Positions 61,835 through 64,000 of a stretch of DNA of 64,000 bases are shown here, in pieces. The position numbers and the translations under genes are program-made. This DNA comes from JANQMX01 sp965247175 (GTDB lineage: Bacteria > Pseudomonadota > Alphaproteobacteria > Kiloniellales > DSM-21159). How positions within the stretch are numbered: position 1 is the first letter of the stretch; each line of letters starts with the position of its first letter. The stretch is taken from the NCBI GenBank assembly GCA_965247175.1, contig OZ252006.1, forward strand, positions 1,054,001 to 1,118,000, given 5' to 3'. Below the pieces are notes generated by a model. That model was not told where the DNA came from. It did not search any database and saw only the letters and a program-made list of their open reading frames with translations.

Positions 61835-62677
61835 ATGGAGCTGAGCCAGTCACAGATCGAGCAATTCCGCGACGACGGCTTCCTCTTCGTCGAGGGCTTC
61901 GTCGAGCTGCCGTTGGTCGAGCAAGCCGGCGCCCGTTTCGAGGGGCTGTTCGAGGGTACCTTCGAGACAGGCCTGCAACCCGACGAGTGGAACTGGCGGG
62001 CCGGCCGCGACAACCCGGAGCTGACCCGGCAGATCTGCAACGGCTGGAAGGCCGACCGCGCGGTCGGCCGCATCGTCCTCAGGGAAGATATCGGCCGCGC
62101 CTGCGCCAGGCTGATGGACTGGCCGGGCGCCCGCATCAATCAGGACAACGTCATCTGGAAGCCGCCCGGTGCCAAGGCGCTGGGCTTCCATCAGGACGAC
62201 AGCTACCAGGACTGGGTCGAGCCCACACAGATGGTCAGCGCCTGGGTGGCGCTGGACGACACCACCGCCGAGGGCGGCACGCTGCTCTATGCCAAGGGCT
62301 CGCACCGCTGGCCGGTGGCACCGCCCATCGCTCAGTTCCATGCGCCCGACGACTTCACCCTGGAGTTTCGCCAAGCCGCCGAAGAGGTCGGGGAGGGGGA
62401 CTGCAAGCTGGTCCCCGTGGTGCTGCGCAAGGGCGGCGTGGCCTTTCACCACGGCCGCACCTGGCACGGCTCCGGCCCCAACCGCGGAACAGCGCCGCGG
62501 CGCTCCGTCGTCGCACACTGCATGCGCGCCGACGCCCGCTTTCGCGAAGGCACCGTCGGCCCGATCTACAGCCGCTACAAGCGCTTCGGCTCGACCGAGA
62601 TGGAGGAGTCCTTCTTCCCCATCCTCTGGTCCGAGAACGGCGGCCGTTCCGCTTTCCTGAAGGACTACCTCGCCTGA
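61835..62677 (+). CDS. Phytanoyl-CoA dioxygenase (PhyH)-family oxygenase
   Basis: The 280-residue protein starts QIEQFRDDGFLFVEGFV, as PhyH-like enzymes do. The Fe(II) site is HQDDSYQDW near residue 122 (His-x-Asp) and the distal histidine in FHHGRTWHGSGPN near residue 210, with a later arginine (RRSVVAHCMR) for 2-oxoglutarate. TAEGGTLLYAKGSHRW near residue 148 is another family mark. It follows the EamA transporter by six bases, so the two probably handle the same small molecule. The hydroxylated substrate cannot be named. Confidence 0.87.
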   Translation: MELSQSQIEQFRDDGFLFVEGFVELPLVEQAGARFEGLFEGTFETGLQPDEWNWRAGRDNPELTRQICNGWKADRAVGRIVLREDIGRACARLMDWPGARINQDNVIWKPPGAKALGFHQDDSYQDWVEPTQMVSAWVALDDTTAEGGTLLYAKGSHRWPVAPPIAQFHAPDDFTLEFRQAAEEVGEGDCKLVPVVLRKGGVAFHHGRTWHGSGPNRGTAPRRSVVAHCMRADARFREGTVGPIYSRYKRFGSTEMEESFFPILWSENGGRSAFLKDYLA

Positions 62678-62844
62678 GGTTCTCATCTGCGAGGTGCAGC
62701 GGCGCCTGTAGCATTTGACGCAGCGAACAGCGCCATCATAGGCTCCGATACCCTTCGCTAACGGGTAAGCTGCTAAGCTGCCTTGAGAATTCGTCTGCGT
62801 CTCCGCACGAACCGCTCTGTTCCGACGAGAGAAAACCGAAGGAC

Positions 62845-63960
62845 ATGTCTCGCGACCCGCCCCCGAAAGCACGACGTGCGCGCTCAGAAGGGCAGCGCAT
62901 GGGCGGTGGTGGTGGAGCGGCCCCCGAAACGCAGGATAGCCGAAACGGTAGTCTTCTCAGCCCTGCTTCCGTCATCGACACCAGCCGGGTCGAGAGCGGG
63001 CGGAGCGTCGAGTTCCTGCAGGACGCCTACGCCTCCAACCTGCTATTCTCCGCAGAGTTCCCGGAGGGCGCCTTTCACTCTCGTATCGAGAACTGGGGCC
63101 TGCCCGGACTTGCGGCGACGCGGCAGGTCTCGGACGCCAACAAGATCTTCCTCACCGGCGGCAAGCGCTTCTCGAATCCCGATCTCGTCTACGTGCGGAT
63201 CAATCTCGAAGGCTCCAATCGCGCGTTCTTCGACGGGCGCTCCTACACCGCCAGAACGGGCGACATCAGCATTCTCGGCTCTCGCGGCGCGGGGATCACG
63301 GATTTCACCAAACGGCGCACGCTCGTGACCTACCTGCCGCGGAGCGCCGTTGCCCCGCGGCCCGATGCGCCCTTGCCGGACATCATTCGCGGCACCTCTC
63401 CCGCAGGCCGGCTTCTGGGTGCTGTGCTCAGGGAGTTCGACCGTGCGCTGCCCACGACAGCGGTGGCGCAGGCCGACACGCTCGCCTCCGGACTGGTCCA
63501 GGTGGTCCGCACCCTACTCGAAACGGCCGAACCCGATCTCGAGCAGGACGATCTCGCACCGGCACGGCGCACGGCGATCGTCGCCTACGTCGATCGCAAT
63601 CTCGGCAAAGCAGCAATCGACGCAGAGGCCCTCGGCACACGCTTCGGCATCTCGCGCGCGACGCTCTATCGCATGTTCCGCGACGACGGCGGCGTCGACA
63701 CCTTCGTTCTCGAGCGGCGACTTCTGCGCGTCTATCAGGACTTGGCAAGAGCCCGAAACCAGCGGGGAACCGTCACCCGCATTGCGGAGCGCTGGGGCTT
63801 CCACGATCCCTCGAAGTTCGCCAACCAATTCCGCAGGCTTTTCGGCCTGCGGCCGTCGGATGTCGTCGGCTCCGAGCGCGCGCCGGAGGCCCCGACGACC
63901 AGCCCGATCGCAGGGGCGGGCGACTATCGCTTGAACGATCTCTTGCGCGACCTCTCCTGA
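62845..63960 (+). CDS. AraC-family transcriptional regulator
   Basis: The 371-residue protein has a C-terminal AraC helix-turn-helix pair: AAIDAEALGTRFGISRATLYRMFRD near residue 255 and GTVTRIAERWGFHDPSKFANQFRRLFGLRPSDV near residue 305-340. The N-terminal part (about residues 40-190) resembles the AraC_binding_2 domain (FHSRIENWGLPGLAATRQ, YTARTGDISILGSRG). An in-frame later start would drop a glycine-rich N-terminus of uncertain reality. It follows the PhyH gene by 167 bases, in which I see no gene, only a weak TACCC/GGGTA inverted pair near 62752. Confidence 0.85.
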   Translation: MSRDPPPKARRARSEGQRMGGGGGAAPETQDSRNGSLLSPASVIDTSRVESGRSVEFLQDAYASNLLFSAEFPEGAFHSRIENWGLPGLAATRQVSDANKIFLTGGKRFSNPDLVYVRINLEGSNRAFFDGRSYTARTGDISILGSRGAGITDFTKRRTLVTYLPRSAVAPRPDAPLPDIIRGTSPAGRLLGAVLREFDRALPTTAVAQADTLASGLVQVVRTLLETAEPDLEQDDLAPARRTAIVAYVDRNLGKAAIDAEALGTRFGISRATLYRMFRDDGGVDTFVLERRLLRVYQDLARARNQRGTVTRIAERWGFHDPSKFANQFRRLFGLRPSDVVGSERAPEAPTTSPIAGAGDYRLNDLLRDLS

Positions 63961-64000
63961 TCTGCGGCGGCAGACGCCATGACGCAAGAGGGCAGGTCCA

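Overview
The window is a GC-rich bacterial chromosome segment, most likely from an alphaproteobacterium of the Rhodospirillales/Kiloniellaceae type. The grounds are the recG / sdhE / mfd arrangement, a protein with a VPLPA-type C-terminal sorting signal, SapC and DUF6445 genes, and dispersed palindromic elements with GTCACCCCGG-type ends. No rRNA, phage, insertion sequence or CRISPR array is visible. The only RNA genes I see are two tandem tRNA-Leu genes.

Left third (1-17.6 kb) is mixed chromosomal content. It holds a periplasmic metallo-beta-lactamase-fold protein cut by the window edge, a GH3-family acyl-amido synthetase, an aspartyl/asparaginyl beta-hydroxylase-like protein, a glycosyltransferase / polysaccharide deacetylase pair, a single-domain response regulator and the tRNAs. 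It continues with the sorted exported protein, a type III polyketide synthase coupled to an ICMT-like methyltransferase, a tandem DUF502 membrane protein, RecG, SdhE and Mfd. The middle (18-30 kb) has a ThDP enzyme, a GltS glutamate symporter, a BCCT transporter with a translationally coupled 38-residue membrane peptide, a DsbA-like protein and SapC. It ends with a six-gene operon whose parts (acyl-CoA ligase, SDR, acyl-CoA dehydrogenase, APH-type kinase, DUF6285) match the Pseudomonas putida lva set for 4-hydroxyacyl-CoA breakdown, with a DUF6445 gene inserted.

Right half (30-60 kb) is a large methylated-amine island. It encodes TMAO demethylase (tdm), trimethylamine monooxygenase (tmm), a TMAO-type ABC importer (tmoX divergent from tmoWV) and a second, branched-chain-type ABC importer split into two convergent operons. 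It also holds the gmaS-mgsABC genes that turn monomethylamine into N-methylglutamate, an ammonium transporter with a small membrane protein, and GlxA/GbdR-like, XRE-cupin and GntR regulators. Together these predict TMA -> TMAO -> DMA + formaldehyde, and separately MMA -> gamma-glutamylmethylamide -> N-methylglutamate. Neither dimethylamine monooxygenase nor N-methylglutamate dehydrogenase genes are in the window.

The part most worth attention is 54.8-60.3 kb. It is a second, diverged set of the same four enzyme types (glutamine synthetase-like, class II amidotransferase, GXGXG protein, FMN glutamate-synthase domain) plus an unrecognised 137-residue protein, read divergently from a FadR-type GntR regulator. 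Its FMN subunit carries a cysteine cluster that the first set lacks. Several promoters of the island share helically phased ATTGGT / ACCAAT repeats, suggesting one regulon.

The last 4 kb carry an unknown protein, an EamA transporter, a PhyH-type dioxygenase and an AraC regulator. All functional calls come from reading motifs and context; no search was run.
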